DNA from: Coemansia sp. RSA 487
Lineage: Eukaryota > Kickxellomycota > Kickxellomycetes > Kickxellales > Kickxellaceae
Direction: 5' to 3'
Assembly (NCBI GenBank): GCA_027577595.1
Contig: JANBRJ010000088.1
Span: 1-64,000, forward strand
DNA length: 64,000 nucleotides
Position numbers and translations under genes: made by a program. Positions 9,654 to 20,346 of this stretch are shown here, piece after piece (the first letter of the stretch is position 1; every line of letters starts with the position of its first letter). The notes below the pieces were generated by a model. It saw only the letters and a program-made list of their open reading frames with translations. It was not told the DNA's origin and ran no database searches.

Positions 9654-12600
9654 TTATTCCACCAGTGGGTCCCCCCTGCTCCCAGCGATGTTGCTGCTTG
9701 CGTTTACCCGCTTTGTGCTTGTCCCCGCCAGCGTCACGCCCGGTCGCTTCAGCATCGCCCGTGGCCCCCGCATCTGCGGCGTTGGCCATGCGCCATTTAC
9801 GCTGCTGCTGCTTCCGGCGTCTGCGCCGGAGGAGGCAGTCATCAGTGTCCTCCGCCGGACAATGAGCTTCTCCACAGCCACCGACGTGAACACATCGCCA
9901 TCCAAGTCTCCTCCGCCATCCTCATCGCCGAAATCAAAGAACGATGATGTGCTGGCGACGCTGAGCTGCGACCCATCCGTAGGGTCCTTTGCCGGTCCAA
10001 CAATCCTCCTCCCTCCTCCTCCTCCTCCTCCCCCTCCCGTGCTCGCACGCACGCCACTCCCACGTTTATCTGCCACAACTAACGGCGACTGCTTCCCGCC
10101 CTCGTTGTCCGACTCCGCATCGCTGTCGATACGCCTGTGCATGCGCGAAAGGTGCGTTTGCACGGTGGTGGCAATGGCGTGGTCATCCACATGCTCCTCA
10201 AGATCAAACGCATCGTTACCAGACAAGAACCCGTCGTCTGTGTCCTCGTTTGCAGACTGGTAACCGCTACCGTGAGTCGAGGGCCGCATAAGCGCAGCCT
10301 GCGCAAACGCAGCGGTCTCGGGGTTCTTTGCAATCTCTGCCAAATTAGTGTCGTGGATTTCGCGGGCTTGCAGTTTGCGTCTCAACCGCAACCGCTCTTC
10401 CATGCGCTCGGCCCTGGTTTGTCTATCATTGTAGTCCTCGTCATCGGCTAAAGCAAACCCAGTACGACCACCGCCGACTGCTGACCGGTTCCTTAGACGT
10501 CCTGTATTGATGTCCTTTACAAGGTCCTGGATATCTTGCTCGTCTTGCTCAAGGTCTTGCTGTCGATGCAAGTCCCGGATCGCTTGGTCTGCCTTTCGGT
10601 CCTCCACGACTTCGTTGTTGATCATCGGGTCTGCAAGCAACGCTGCTTCTTCCTCATCCGTATCCATGTCAAGATCGTCGTCCCCCTCGTCGTCGCCGTC
10701 ATCTGCCTTGTTGTTCGTGGAAGGATCCTCGCCCCAGTTGAACTTGCTGTGCCTGGCAACGCCACCTGCTTCGCTATCGCTATCCGTGCTCTCGCCCTCC
10801 TCGGCCTCGGCTTCCACAAACTCTGACCGGATCGCTCGCTTCTTCGTTCTGCTAAGCTTACTTGTCTTGCTAGAATTTGCAGGGTCATATGTTTTGTTGG
10901 CGTTTCCGTGGTGGCGGAGGAGACGGCGCCCGCCTGTCACGGGCTTTGGCAAGGGGGAGCTAGCTTCTGTAGTTTCCTGGTGTTGAGCTACTTCTGGCAA
11001 CTGTGGTCTGCTCTCTGCTGCATTGAGCGGCAACGGCAAGGATGTATCAGAAGTAGCCGCATCGTCTGCATACCCCATAGTCTCCTGATTGCCCTGGTTA
11101 AGCACCAGTGCCTTGCGCACCAATGTGGGCAGTGACGAAAAGGCATCCCCACCATCAGCCACAGCATCCGCCGTAAGCTGTGTAGACTGCGTCGATTGCA
11201 TTCCTTGGGTCGGCTGCATTGCTTGGGTCGACTGAGTAGCAGTTGCATCTCTTTCCGACTGCTGCGACGCAAAGATACGATGGGCGTCAGAGCCAATGGC
11301 AAGCTGTGTGCCATATTCCACTATATTGTCGACGTTATCCGGCAAAGGATCGGGGGTCATGAGTAGAGAGTCCTGCGTATTGATCTGGTCGACTTGGGAC
11401 GACAGCAAATACAATGGATCCTGCGACCCCGTGATCGAATCCTCGTTTTGTTCACTTGTCATCGAGTAGCTCGACTGTTGTGGCTCTCGGAGAGGGTCGG
11501 GGCCCGTTCTTGGCGGAGGAGCCTTGGGCGTAGTGCTGGTGGTGGCGGGTTTGGGCGCAGGCATCTTAAACATGCTAAGGAACTTTGATTTGCTCGAAGT
11601 TGTCGGTTTTGCAGGCGCGTCTTTGGTATTTGGTGCTTGTTGGTTTGCAACATCCATTTCTTCGTCGTCGCCATCGCCATCGCCATCGTCATCGTCTGAG
11701 ACTACAACGGCTCTATGCTTGCGCGGCATAAAAATGGAAGAGCCTTTTGCTTCATTAATTACAGCTTCATCGCCGCTCTCGCCCCCGCTCTCTTGTTCAT
11801 CGTCAGTTTCAGCGCTGCTGTCTTGGTCCTCGCTATCATCAGATGTTTCTCCGTCCATAGCAACATCGGCATCTTTGTCCGAGCCATATGCACCATATAT
11901 TTCTTCTTTGACAGTTATAGCAGCTTTATCAACTGTTACCTTGGCCGACTTTGGCCCGGTCTTCTCGTCCTTGTACATAGCATCAAGCAGGGCATTATTG
12001 AGGTCCCTGAGCGCACGCGATCCATCGGTGCGCCGCATTCCGCGGAGCTCGCTCGACTGTCCCGTGGTGTGGTGAATAGGCTGCGACCCGTACTTCAAAA
12101 TAGATTCGAGCTCACCGCCCTTATTCACAGACACTTTATCTTCAGTCTTCAATACTGGTGATTTCATCTTCCTATTGTTTGTCATCGGATTATTAGGCAC
12201 AGGCGTTGCGCAATTGTCAACGATGTCCAGCTCGTAGTCATCGCCATCAGAATCGCATTGCACAACGGAGGCACCTTTGGGGTTGCTTTTTGCCAGTGCT
12301 GCAGCAATATTTCTCATTCTCCGCGTACCCTGTGTTCGCTGTACCATCATTTTGTCGAATTTAGCGAAAAAGTCGTGCAGTTCCAGAGGTTGCGTGTAGT
12401 CCATCGGGTTGATCGCTACAGCGGTTTCGCGGATAAGCCGCGCAGACTCCTCGTGGATCATGGCCATGGCTGCCTTTGATGCTGCACGCGCCTTACCACC
12501 GTCCTCACCCTTGGGCTTTGGTGGCCGGCGTTCCTTCTTCTTCGTCGTCGTCGCTTCTTTTGTTACTTTTATGGAGCCATCGCTTGTATCTTGGCCTTGT

Positions 12601-13109
12601 TGTTTCGTAACTGAGGTAAATTCAGGATCCGAATCAGAGTCCGAGTTTACGCGCATAGAAGCAAACGAAGATATTTGCCGTTTGGTCGATGGTGTTTGAA
12701 CTCCACCGGCGTCATCGCTGTCGCTGTCTGACAATGATAGACCGCCAGACAATGCTTGAGCCTTGCGGCGTTCCATGGCTAGTCGGGCAACAGCGCTCAT
12801 TTTGACAGGGCTTTTGCGATGCTCTGGTGCCGGTGAACTAGCTGTGGATAGCGCAGCCTCCTCACTCAACGAGTCTTTTTGTTTGTTTACAGTTGAAGGG
12901 ACGCTGGTAGCAGTCACTGGTACTAGTTTGGTTGCTGTTTCCTTGCTTTCATTGTCAGAATCATCGTCGGAGTCGAGGAGCTGGTCAAGCGGGTTGTATT
13001 TTTTCGAGTAACCTGGCTTTGCCGCGACGTCTTCAGAGGCGCTTAGTAGGGTTGAGGTGGCCAGGTTAAAATGGCCCGTGTCGGTGGTGTTCTCTGGCTC
13101 ACTCATCAT
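9654..13109 (-). CDS. MRC1: claspin/Mrc1-like replication checkpoint mediator
   Basis: About 1151 aa from the Met pair at 13104-13109 (MMSEPENTTDTG). The frame is open 67 codons further, but that part translates a (GA)n/pyrimidine-rich leader and is excluded. Visible: an Asp/Ser-rich acidic protein; a claspin-type helix near residues 205-235 (SKAAMAMIHEESARLIRETA, cf. the SK..ihrEtqRL.RE pattern of Mrc1/claspin); an SQ/TQ cluster near 560-640 (many TQ/SQ in about 80 residues), the substrate type for ATR/Mec1 kinases; and an MRC1-like region near 830-945 (LRNRSAVGGGRTGFAL, LRLRRKLQAREIHDTNLAEIA). In the family the protein travels with the replisome and relays ATR signals to the Chk1/Cds1 kinase. 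A poly-Gly run (about 10008-10032) lies near the C-terminus. Two ACGCGT boxes lie upstream. Confidence 0.82.
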   Translation of the reverse strand: MMSEPENTTDTGHFNLATSTLLSASEDVAAKPGYSKKYNPLDQLLDSDDDSDNESKETATKLVPVTATSVPSTVNKQKDSLSEEAALSTASSPAPEHRKSPVKMSAVARLAMERRKAQALSGGLSLSDSDSDDAGGVQTPSTKRQISSFASMRVNSDSDSDPEFTSVTKQQGQDTSDGSIKVTKEATTTKKKERRPPKPKGEDGGKARAASKAAMAMIHEESARLIRETAVAINPMDYTQPLELHDFFAKFDKMMVQRTQGTRRMRNIAAALAKSNPKGASVVQCDSDGDDYELDIVDNCATPVPNNPMTNNRKMKSPVLKTEDKVSVNKGGELESILKYGSQPIHHTTGQSSELRGMRRTDGSRALRDLNNALLDAMYKDEKTGPKSAKVTVDKAAITVKEEIYGAYGSDKDADVAMDGETSDDSEDQDSSAETDDEQESGGESGDEAVINEAKGSSIFMPRKHRAVVVSDDDDGDGDGDDEEMDVANQQAPNTKDAPAKPTTSSKSKFLSMFKMPAPKPATTSTTPKAPPPRTGPDPLREPQQSSYSMTSEQNEDSITGSQDPLYLLSSQVDQINTQDSLLMTPDPLPDNVDNIVEYGTQLAIGSDAHRIFASQQSERDATATQSTQAMQPTQGMQSTQSTQLTADAVADGGDAFSSLPTLVRKALVLNQGNQETMGYADDAATSDTSLPLPLNAAESRPQLPEVAQHQETTEASSPLPKPVTGGRRLLRHHGNANKTYDPANSSKTSKLSRTKKRAIRSEFVEAEAEEGESTDSDSEAGGVARHSKFNWGEDPSTNNKADDGDDEGDDDLDMDTDEEEAALLADPMINNEVVEDRKADQAIRDLHRQQDLEQDEQDIQDLVKDINTGRLRNRSAVGGGRTGFALADDEDYNDRQTRAERMEERLRLRRKLQAREIHDTNLAEIAKNPETAAFAQAALMRPSTHGSGYQSANEDTDDGFLSGNDAFDLEEHVDDHAIATTVQTHLSRMHRRIDSDAESDNEGGKQSPLVVADKRGSGVRASTGGGGGGGGGRRIVGPAKDPTDGSQLSVASTSSFFDFGDEDGGGDLDGDVFTSVAVEKLIVRRRTLMTASSGADAGSSSSVNGAWPTPQMRGPRAMLKRPGVTLAGTSTKRVNASSNIAGSRGDPLVE

Positions 13110-13203
13110 TCTATAGCAACAGGGAGGGTATCTAAGCCAGTGACGTGAAAAAAGAAAAATACAAAATGATAAGAATTGAAAGCAACGAGCAAAGAGAAAA
13201 GAA

Positions 13204-13226
13204 AGAGAGAGAGAGAGAGAGAGAGA
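13204..13226. repeat. (GA)n microsatellite in the claspin leader
   Basis: Dinucleotide run, pyrimidine-rich on the sense (minus) strand, about 95-117 nt upstream of the chosen start codon. Confidence 0.9.
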
Positions 13227-13255
13227 AATATTATGCTTGTTTTTGTGATTCAGTA

Positions 13256-13291
13256 ACGCGTATACACGAGAAGAGACCGAAAGCGACGCGT
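13256..13291 (-). promoter_or_regulatory. two MCB-type boxes (ACGCGT) upstream of claspin
   Basis: Perfect ACGCGT at 13256-13261 and 13286-13291, 147-182 nt upstream of the start codon, 30 nt apart. ACGCGT is the binding site of the MBF G1/S factor in yeasts, and replication-checkpoint genes are typical MBF targets. Function here is inferred. Confidence 0.55.
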
Positions 13292-13309
13292 CTGCATTTT
13301 TGGCTGACA

Positions 13310-14536
13310 AGTACTTTTCGTGTTCGTTGCAGCATGATCTGATTTAATATTTTTGTGCTTACTGTTGTAAGTTGAAAAAGAACAGATCACCTGATAGAGC
13401 TGTTTTTTGCATACTGCTGAAGCCCAGCAAAACATGCTTCTATTGAAAACATTGAAGTTCTGGTCATAATACTTTCAACAAATTTCCCAAAACTTGTGTG
13501 TTTAAATAGAATGGGTGTGCATATTGAGATAATGATTATGAACTTGCCAACGCTTTACTCGACGAGAAACCTACATGCAGATACAAAGAACACACAGACT
13601 ATGTCAAGCTTTCTTCAATCTTATGCATAGTTCAGCAAAAAAAATTGCCAAACACGAATAGTTCAAAATTAAACGAGCAAAAGAAAACCTTGACCATGGG
13701 GAGGGAAATTCAGCTGCATCATCTGTTGGAATTGCAGGAACAGATAAGACGAGCAAGATACTTTTAACGTTAATCATTTTTTTCAAGCTCTCTCCATTGT
13801 CATCAACCCTTTAGTTATTTTTTTCAGCCTACAGCCATGCTGCGATAATAATTAAGGCAAGAATTATATGCAATGCAGAATGCAAATGATTTTTACATGG
13901 TATAAAATAGAAAGTCATGGGCAATTACGCATCTGCTTGTTGATGGATGGTTCGTTCACTGTGTCAAAATATCAGCAGTGTTTCCTACTTTGGCCAACAT
14001 GAAATTTTTTTTTTTGCACTTTTGTGGTTGTATTACCATTTTCATCAGATTACTTTTGCTTGTTCCGGGATTAGGGAGGAGAGATGATTTTTTTGTGCGC
14101 ATTCATCAGATAATGGATTTTTCTTGTGCCATCTCCCCAAAAAATATAATTGCAGCTGCTGTTCGCCGTTTTTTGGAATGACATAAATTTCTCTTGCACA
14201 TACGCTACTCCATCTAATTCTTGACCAAGAGCTCTGGATTTTTTCTTCTTTAAATTTCCTTTCACGATTTTTTTTTAGGAAAAAGGTATCAGCGGGATTC
14301 ACATGCACTTTCATTCAGCTCAAAACATAATTATCCGTTCTTTCCTTCATCCGCTTGTATCATCGCTATCCCCTTGTTTGCTTTTCGTAAGCCTTACTCC
14401 CTTTTTCTTTGTCGTTTTGTTATCTTTTAGCTTTTCACATTTAAATTTATTACTACTCTAATTTAAAAAGGGAAGCAAGGAGTATTGGAATCACACCTTT
14501 AACACCTACTAGCGACAAAAGAAACGGTCCGCGTTC
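13310..14536. other. divergent promoter region, claspin / Zn2Cys6 gene
   Basis: No gene. A TATA box (GGTATAAAATAG, about 13899-13908) on the plus strand, then a strongly pyrimidine-rich tract (about 14330-14430) leading to the ATG at 14537, mark the Zn2Cys6 promoter and leader. Confidence 0.5.
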
Positions 14537-17500
14537 ATGGACGTCTCTGAGAGTTGGTCCACAATGGAGACCACTGGCGAACAGCAGTCAGCGCGGCTAA
14601 TGCTCTCGTGCGACAATTGCAGAAAAAAGAAGATTCGGTGCAATGGAGGCAAACCAGTTTGCACTAGCTGCCAGAGGAACGGCGCCCCATGCCACTACTC
14701 GCCAGTAGGACCCAGGAAAAAGCCACGCCGGTCGACAGCACATACAGCCGGAGCCGGAGCCGGAGCGAGGAGCCGGCAGCAAAGAAAGACACCGTCGGAG
14801 TCTGTGATATCGGACTCCGATTCAGCCGAAACGAGTGCGGCTATTCGGACTGCCGGACACAGAGCCAAGCGTCGCGCATCGTCGCTGCAGATCTCAGACA
14901 ACGACCGGGCGTCTGCGGGGGTCAGCAGCGTCAGTCACCTGATGCTTGAGCGGCTGCGTGAGGTAGAATCAGTGATGGACCCTGGACGATCATCGGCAGC
15001 CGGCGGCGGTGTTTCCGCAGGCTCCAGCGTCAACAGACTGCCAGTCATGGAGATGCTGCGTTTGCAGACGCAAATCTCCGGACTGGTTGACCAGCTGCGC
15101 AACATCACGATCCACCATGCGTCCGGGATAACACCAGTGTCTGTGGGCTCCCCCGGAACGCCTCCAAGGGCAACGCCTTCTAACGACGCGCCGTTTGCCG
15201 CTGCCTCCCGACCCACCGACAACTATTCGGCCGAAGCACCTTCCTCGGGCGAAACTGCACAGGGTCGTGTGTTTGGGCCCCCGTCGCTAAAACACAATCC
15301 AGTTCATCGGTGGCAGAGCCATATCGGCTCAGATCCTGGAGCGCCGGCCCACTCTGCGAACGAGCCATCTCCACAGCAGCAACAAAGACAGAGTCAGAGT
15401 ACACCAGAGGGAATGCAGGACTCATCCGAATCGCCACGCACGCGGGGGCTCAACATCTCACGCGATCTGATCAACCACCTGATATCTGTATACTTCAGGT
15501 ATGGCCACCCCTCAGAGACTGGAATGCACCCGATCGAGCTGTACAAGGACCGGCTGGAGCGCGCGCAGGTCAGCGAACCGTTTCTTCTCTCCGTGCTAGC
15601 CGTGGCCAGCCGGTTCTCCGACGACCCCCGCGTGACCCGCGAGCCTGCATACCTTTCGGGGTATGACTTCTTTGAGCGCGTAACGCGTAGTCTGATGATG
15701 GACGTTCTCGAGCGCGACTGCGTCGAAAACATGCTGACTCTCAACAACCTGGCTGTCTACGCCGTCGGGCTGCCTGTAGCCAACCGCGGGTGGTATTTCT
15801 CGGGGATGGCGATGCGCATGGCGACGCAGATGTCGCTGCAAAAGGTCGATGCCCCCGGGAGAATGCCGGGCGCGTCGATGATGAGCGGGCCGGGAATCGA
15901 GTCTGCGCGCAGGGCCTTCTGGACGACGCTGCTGCTCGAGGCGTTGGCCAGCTTTGCCAGCGGTGAGCCACCCCCGATCACCATCCAGGACATACATGTG
16001 GCCGAGCCTTACGACGACCCGACGATGCTAGACGACGTGGCGCTGTTTCCTGACACCTCCATAGCCAACGGCCGGTCCTCCGAGCCTACAAGTGGTTCTA
16101 AAGACCAGCGCACCAGAGCTGCTGCAGCCCATGGATCCGCTGGCGCATCGGATAGTGGAGGTGCCAAGGATGTGGCAAGCAAGGGCGTGCACCCCAACGT
16201 GTGCGCATACATAGCGCAGCTTGCGATGCTTTTGGTGCGCGTGGCGCGGCTGAACGGCAACCGGCATCCAGAGTCGGCGCAGTTCAGCCCCGAGTACGCG
16301 GCGCTGCATACCGAGATGGTTGCATGGTACCACGGGCTCCCTGACAGCATGCAGATCAAGCCGTCGACGGCGAAGGACGAGATTGGCCGTGATCCGCAGC
16401 TGTTTGGCGCCAAGATGTTTGTCCATTGCCACTACCACGCTGCTATCATTGCGCTGCACCAGCCCCGTGTCGACCTTGTGCGCGTCGAGTCGACATCATC
16501 GGGGTTCCAAGAATCAGCCAGCCAACAGGGGAGCGCGCTGCGGCCCCGGTACAGCAACCACCGGTCCACCGGCACTCCTGACCAGCAGTCGTGGCGGCAT
16601 TTGGCGCAGCAGCAGTGCCTGACAGCCGCATGCACAATGACCGAGCTGCTGACGCTGGCGCGCACCCTGGACGTCCGGCACCACATCGTCACCTTTGGCT
16701 TTGCTGTGTTCATGGCTGGTGTTGTGCACGTCGGTGCCGTCGCTTACACGCCACGCGACTCCACTGAGCGCCAGTACAGCATCAACTGCGTCAAGGAGCA
16801 TGTGCGCTGCCTCGATCGCCTGGGCAAGTACTTTGCTTTCCACTACATCATGGCCAAGCACATCCGCGCCCAGCTGCAGACCATCCAAATAGCCGATGAG
16901 CGCCGTCTCAAAAGGGAGGAGGCTGCTGCAACGCTTGCTGCCACCGCTTTGTCAGCACCCAGCCAGATGCACATGCACCAGGCCCAGTCGGTAACCGCTG
17001 CTTCTGAGCAGCTCTCTCCGTCATTTGATCTGTCTGCGGCTCTGGGCATCAGTACCCAGCAACAGTCCCCATATTTGCAGCAGGCTTCGTACCAGCAGGG
17101 GAGCTCGTCGGCTGCTGCTGCTGCTACGGACTTTTCCGCAATCCAGGCCGTGGACATGAATGGCCTTGACGCTGCTCTGTTTGGAGAAGCCGGATCAGCT
17201 AGCGCATGGCTTAACAGCAATACCGGTGGTGTTGCACAGCTTTTTGCACAGCAGCCATCGTCCTGGGGTGCCCTCTCCAGCGGAGGAGGAAACATTGCAA
17301 CAAACGCGCAACAGGCGTTCCAGCAGAACTCATCATCCTCGTCAATGGACGCGTTTCTGGGCTTGCTTTCAAGCGGATCGCCTCTTCAACAGTCTCAGAC
17401 ATTGCCTGCATCCACTGGACAGCAGAGCAGCGGGCTTGCTCAGCAGCCGTGCTCTCCTGGGACAACGGCCTTGGCTATGGCTGCTGGCATGCAAGGATTG

Positions 17501-18013
17501 ATGCCCGGAATGTCCGGGATGGCCGGAATGGCCGGACTCAGCTCCCTGGCCCAACTCTTCTCCACTGGCGACTCCAGCAACCCCACCGGCTCCCTTTACC
17601 CAGAGAAACTGCTGTCCAACAGCCTTCTTGCGCCGTCTCCAAAACCAACTGCCACAGCACAACAGTCCTCATCAGCATCCTCATCCTCTGCAGGTATATC
17701 CGCCGCAATTTGCGCTGACAACGATGAACAACGGCATCAAGGATCAACGGCTACTGCTTTCCATTACCGCAATAGAAACGCTAGCGACTTGAACATTTCG
17801 GTACCTGACAGTACACGCGCTTTGCGGTCCAGCATTGCTGCCAGCTCCTCGATAAACATCGTTTCTTGTGGCCCCTCTGCTATGGACGGCATCATCACCT
17901 CTTCGCAACCACTCTCGCCCGTCCAGTCATTCGATCCCGCTGCTCCGCTGCGTCTCACGGCTCCTGGTGGCATGCAACAGTTTGGCTCCTTGCCTCCATA
18001 CTCGCCCATGTAA
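14537..18013 (+). CDS. Zn2Cys6 fungal-specific transcription factor
   Basis: 1158 aa, single exon. The binuclear zinc cluster is at residues 25-52, C-X2-C-X6-C-X6-C-X2-C-X6-C (CDNCRKKKIRC...CTSCQRNGAPC), followed by a basic patch (GPRKKPRR). A Ser/Gly-rich linker leads to a fungal transcription-factor homology domain from about 305 to 780, with helices such as LINHLISVYFRYGHP and ESARRAFWTTLLLEALASFA. The C-terminal third is Gln/Ser/Ala/Met-rich and looks like an activation domain. The protein should bind DNA at CGG-type half-sites in the nucleus; its targets cannot be read from sequence, and no pathway genes lie beside it. The ATG is the first in a frame preceded by a TATA-driven pyrimidine-rich leader. 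Confidence 0.92.
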   Translation: MDVSESWSTMETTGEQQSARLMLSCDNCRKKKIRCNGGKPVCTSCQRNGAPCHYSPVGPRKKPRRSTAHTAGAGAGARSRQQRKTPSESVISDSDSAETSAAIRTAGHRAKRRASSLQISDNDRASAGVSSVSHLMLERLREVESVMDPGRSSAAGGGVSAGSSVNRLPVMEMLRLQTQISGLVDQLRNITIHHASGITPVSVGSPGTPPRATPSNDAPFAAASRPTDNYSAEAPSSGETAQGRVFGPPSLKHNPVHRWQSHIGSDPGAPAHSANEPSPQQQQRQSQSTPEGMQDSSESPRTRGLNISRDLINHLISVYFRYGHPSETGMHPIELYKDRLERAQVSEPFLLSVLAVASRFSDDPRVTREPAYLSGYDFFERVTRSLMMDVLERDCVENMLTLNNLAVYAVGLPVANRGWYFSGMAMRMATQMSLQKVDAPGRMPGASMMSGPGIESARRAFWTTLLLEALASFASGEPPPITIQDIHVAEPYDDPTMLDDVALFPDTSIANGRSSEPTSGSKDQRTRAAAAHGSAGASDSGGAKDVASKGVHPNVCAYIAQLAMLLVRVARLNGNRHPESAQFSPEYAALHTEMVAWYHGLPDSMQIKPSTAKDEIGRDPQLFGAKMFVHCHYHAAIIALHQPRVDLVRVESTSSGFQESASQQGSALRPRYSNHRSTGTPDQQSWRHLAQQQCLTAACTMTELLTLARTLDVRHHIVTFGFAVFMAGVVHVGAVAYTPRDSTERQYSINCVKEHVRCLDRLGKYFAFHYIMAKHIRAQLQTIQIADERRLKREEAAATLAATALSAPSQMHMHQAQSVTAASEQLSPSFDLSAALGISTQQQSPYLQQASYQQGSSSAAAAATDFSAIQAVDMNGLDAALFGEAGSASAWLNSNTGGVAQLFAQQPSSWGALSSGGGNIATNAQQAFQQNSSSSSMDAFLGLLSSGSPLQQSQTLPASTGQQSSGLAQQPCSPGTTALAMAAGMQGLMPGMSGMAGMAGLSSLAQLFSTGDSSNPTGSLYPEKLLSNSLLAPSPKPTATAQQSSSASSSSAGISAAICADNDEQRHQGSTATAFHYRNRNASDLNISVPDSTRALRSSIAASSSINIVSCGPSAMDGIITSSQPLSPVQSFDPAAPLRLTAPGGMQQFGSLPPYSPM

Positions 18014-18189
18014 TTAAAAAAAAAAAACAATCAGATCCAACGAATTTTTTTAACATTATCAGAAATATAAAGAGTTATCTGGTCAAAAATCTCGTCGTCA
18101 GTGTTATAGTTTTTTTTAGCTTGCTTCACCGTATACTACTAGATCTGAATACCTCTCTCCCGCTTGCTATAGCACTCTTCACCACCGTA

Positions 18190-19385
18190 GAACACACATG
18201 TGTAGCAATCATCTAAATCTCTGGCCTGCACAGGACGACCACGGTGTGTTTGTTGCGAGTTGGTATATACCCTGTGTGCAGCAGTCTCCAGCGACATCGG
18301 CATGTTGGCTTTTTGGAGGATCATATGGCAAGGCTCTGCGGGAAGTTTGCGTACAAGTACCGAAGTAATATCTTCATCTCACCACTCTTTCTGCTGCGGT
18401 GCTACACTCGAAAACTCCTCGTCTTCTAGCGTGTCAGGGGGTTTCTGCTGGGTCATTAGGGACATCGACGAGATCCTTAAATCCCATGTCCGAAAATGTC
18501 ACATTTTCTATACCGTAGAATCATATCGATGTAGAAAATATCCTGTTGTTGGGAGTTCCAGAGTTTTGAGGGACGTGGACGTTATGTATTGCACTTGCAG
18601 GTATCGCAGTACCTGCTCAACCAATAGAATGATAATTTTAAACACCTTGGAAAGAGTTACGTAAAAGGCCGAATGAGACGGTATTGGATGCAGGTTGTTA
18701 ATATATGACTTTATGCTTACAGATCCATCCGTATTGACCAGTATATCCACCGGTAATCAGCAAAAGCTGTATTCAATGAACTCTATCGTAACATGCGTAG
18801 AAATCCCTGTGTAGCTTGTGGCTCTTATTCAAGCTGGCAACAGAGTTGATCTATGTTCTATAAGATCCAGGTGTATACCCGAAAGTGGATATATTCAGTG
18901 CGACTCTTGTGGATTCAATTTTGCTTCCAAGGAGATGAGTTTTCTTATAATTGAGTGAATAAGGTCAGGAGACAATGAGCAACACCAAAGCGCTATCTTT
19001 CCGACCTGCTTGACGCTCAGAGGGAGCCTCCATGGTTGTAGCATAGCGCTTTACCTCCAATGTTAAGTCGTCGTTGTCGTCTGGAACGTCCTTTGTCCAG
19101 ACCATGTCAGTGCCACCCAAGGCTACCATGCCATCGCTACTTTTGTGTACTGGATTGTGGTATTTGAGTTCGTCAAGGATAAACGTCATATCATATGGAG
19201 CTGTTCTATGCTTCTCAGCAGCAACCGCTGATCAACGTTGGAGCTCCTCCTCGTCATCAATCAGATCCATTCAGTTTGGGCTCTTCCGAATTTCTGCGCT
19301 CGCATTGATAATACGCCGTTTGACTAGCGTTTTACGTTGTTCGGCAGAAACCATGAACGGCGGTTGTACACCGTATTTATTGTAA
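18190..19385 (-). pseudogene. DUF4246 family pseudogene
   Basis: Read on the minus strand, pieces of the DUF4246 family appear in the right order but in different frames with several stops: near 19189-19100 DMTFILDELKYHNPV and MVALGGTDMVW (the N-terminal 'ILDEL...VWqSD' region); near 18740-18640 DGSVSIKSYINNLHPI (the family's 'SYINNLHP' motif); and near 18500-18440 FYGIENVTFSDMGF (the 'YY..ENIT.S.L.F' motif). DUF4246 proteins are widespread fungal proteins of unproven function. At least four frame changes or stops separate the pieces, so this is a decayed host gene. Confidence 0.7.
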
Positions 19386-19682
19386 AGCAAAACAGGCAGT
19401 GACACTGGGCGAAGCAACGGAAAAGTGAAGAAGATACGCGTATGAAAGTATGAAAATAAAACAAGAGCGAGATGAATGGAGGTAAATAAGTCCCCTTTTG
19501 GTATTCCTTAAAAGAGAGGCCTAAAGAACACAGAGCCAACGTTGTGTCGAAACCAACTTAAATATCTACTTTTTTCTCTGCTGCTGTTGTCGCAGAATTT
19601 ATTCTTTACACAGCAGAATGATGATTTAATAGTTTTCGTGTACATTTTACACGCGAAATACAATAATGAAAGCTGCCCTTTT
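19386..19682. other. intergenic stretch
   Basis: Nothing supported. Confidence 0.4.
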
Positions 19683-19913
19683 TTAGTTATCAGTTTCATC
19701 TTTTGAAAAATGACCTTTAAAGTAAATAGATTTAAATGAACTTGCAATATTGTTTGAATCTGAAACTGGAGTCAGATCAGCGTTGGGAGCCGCAACATGA
19801 TTGAAATCAATAGTGACAGCGTAGCCGAGCATTATACGCTTTTTTGCCTGGAAGGCGTTGCTTAGGCTGTCATTGCAGCTGCGGGTTGTATTTTGGTGTG
19901 TATAACTAGGCAT
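19683..19913 (-). CDS. possible small protein, 76 aa
   Basis: ATG-initiated frame MPSYTHQNTTRSCND... ending KGHFSKDETDN, mixed composition with no known domain. A TATA-like CGTATAAAG lies only about 38 nt upstream of the ATG (minus strand), which is short for a leader. It could be a fragment of an older gene. Confidence 0.22.
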   Translation of the reverse strand: MPSYTHQNTTRSCNDSLSNAFQAKKRIMLGYAVTIDFNHVAAPNADLTPVSDSNNIASSFKSIYFKGHFSKDETDN

Positions 19914-20346
19914 AAAAGGAGCGATGGTGCCTTTCTTTATACGTTTCGGCTAAAGAAGTGGAATTCCCAAAGCAATCTTGTGGTCACATAGTAGTGTCAA
20001 GGCACGCTTGCCCTGTTTTTTTAGTTGTTCTTTAAGTCTGTTTATTTTTTTATGCTGCTGTGTTTTAAAGACACTCTTAGGTATATACTGATTAATAAGC
20101 CAACCGCAATGAAAATACTAAAGCATGTTTTTCTGCTGTTCATCGTGTTACAGGATGTTTTACATATCTATACTTCATGTATGTGTATATAGGTTGGATA
20201 ATTTCATAAAGTGCAACACAAATTCCACATTATATGTGCACCTATTTTTATATTCATAATGCTAGTTAATAGAGAAAAACTTGCTGATATAAAAACTACT
20301 GTGCGAATGATCCGCCAGCATTGGGAATACTATCAATTCCTTATAT

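Noticed and set aside
13110-13310. 67-codon N-terminal extension of the claspin-like gene
   Set aside because: Translates a (GA)n and T-rich leader into Ser-Leu repeats and Phe runs; the Met pair at 13104-13109 starts normal protein.
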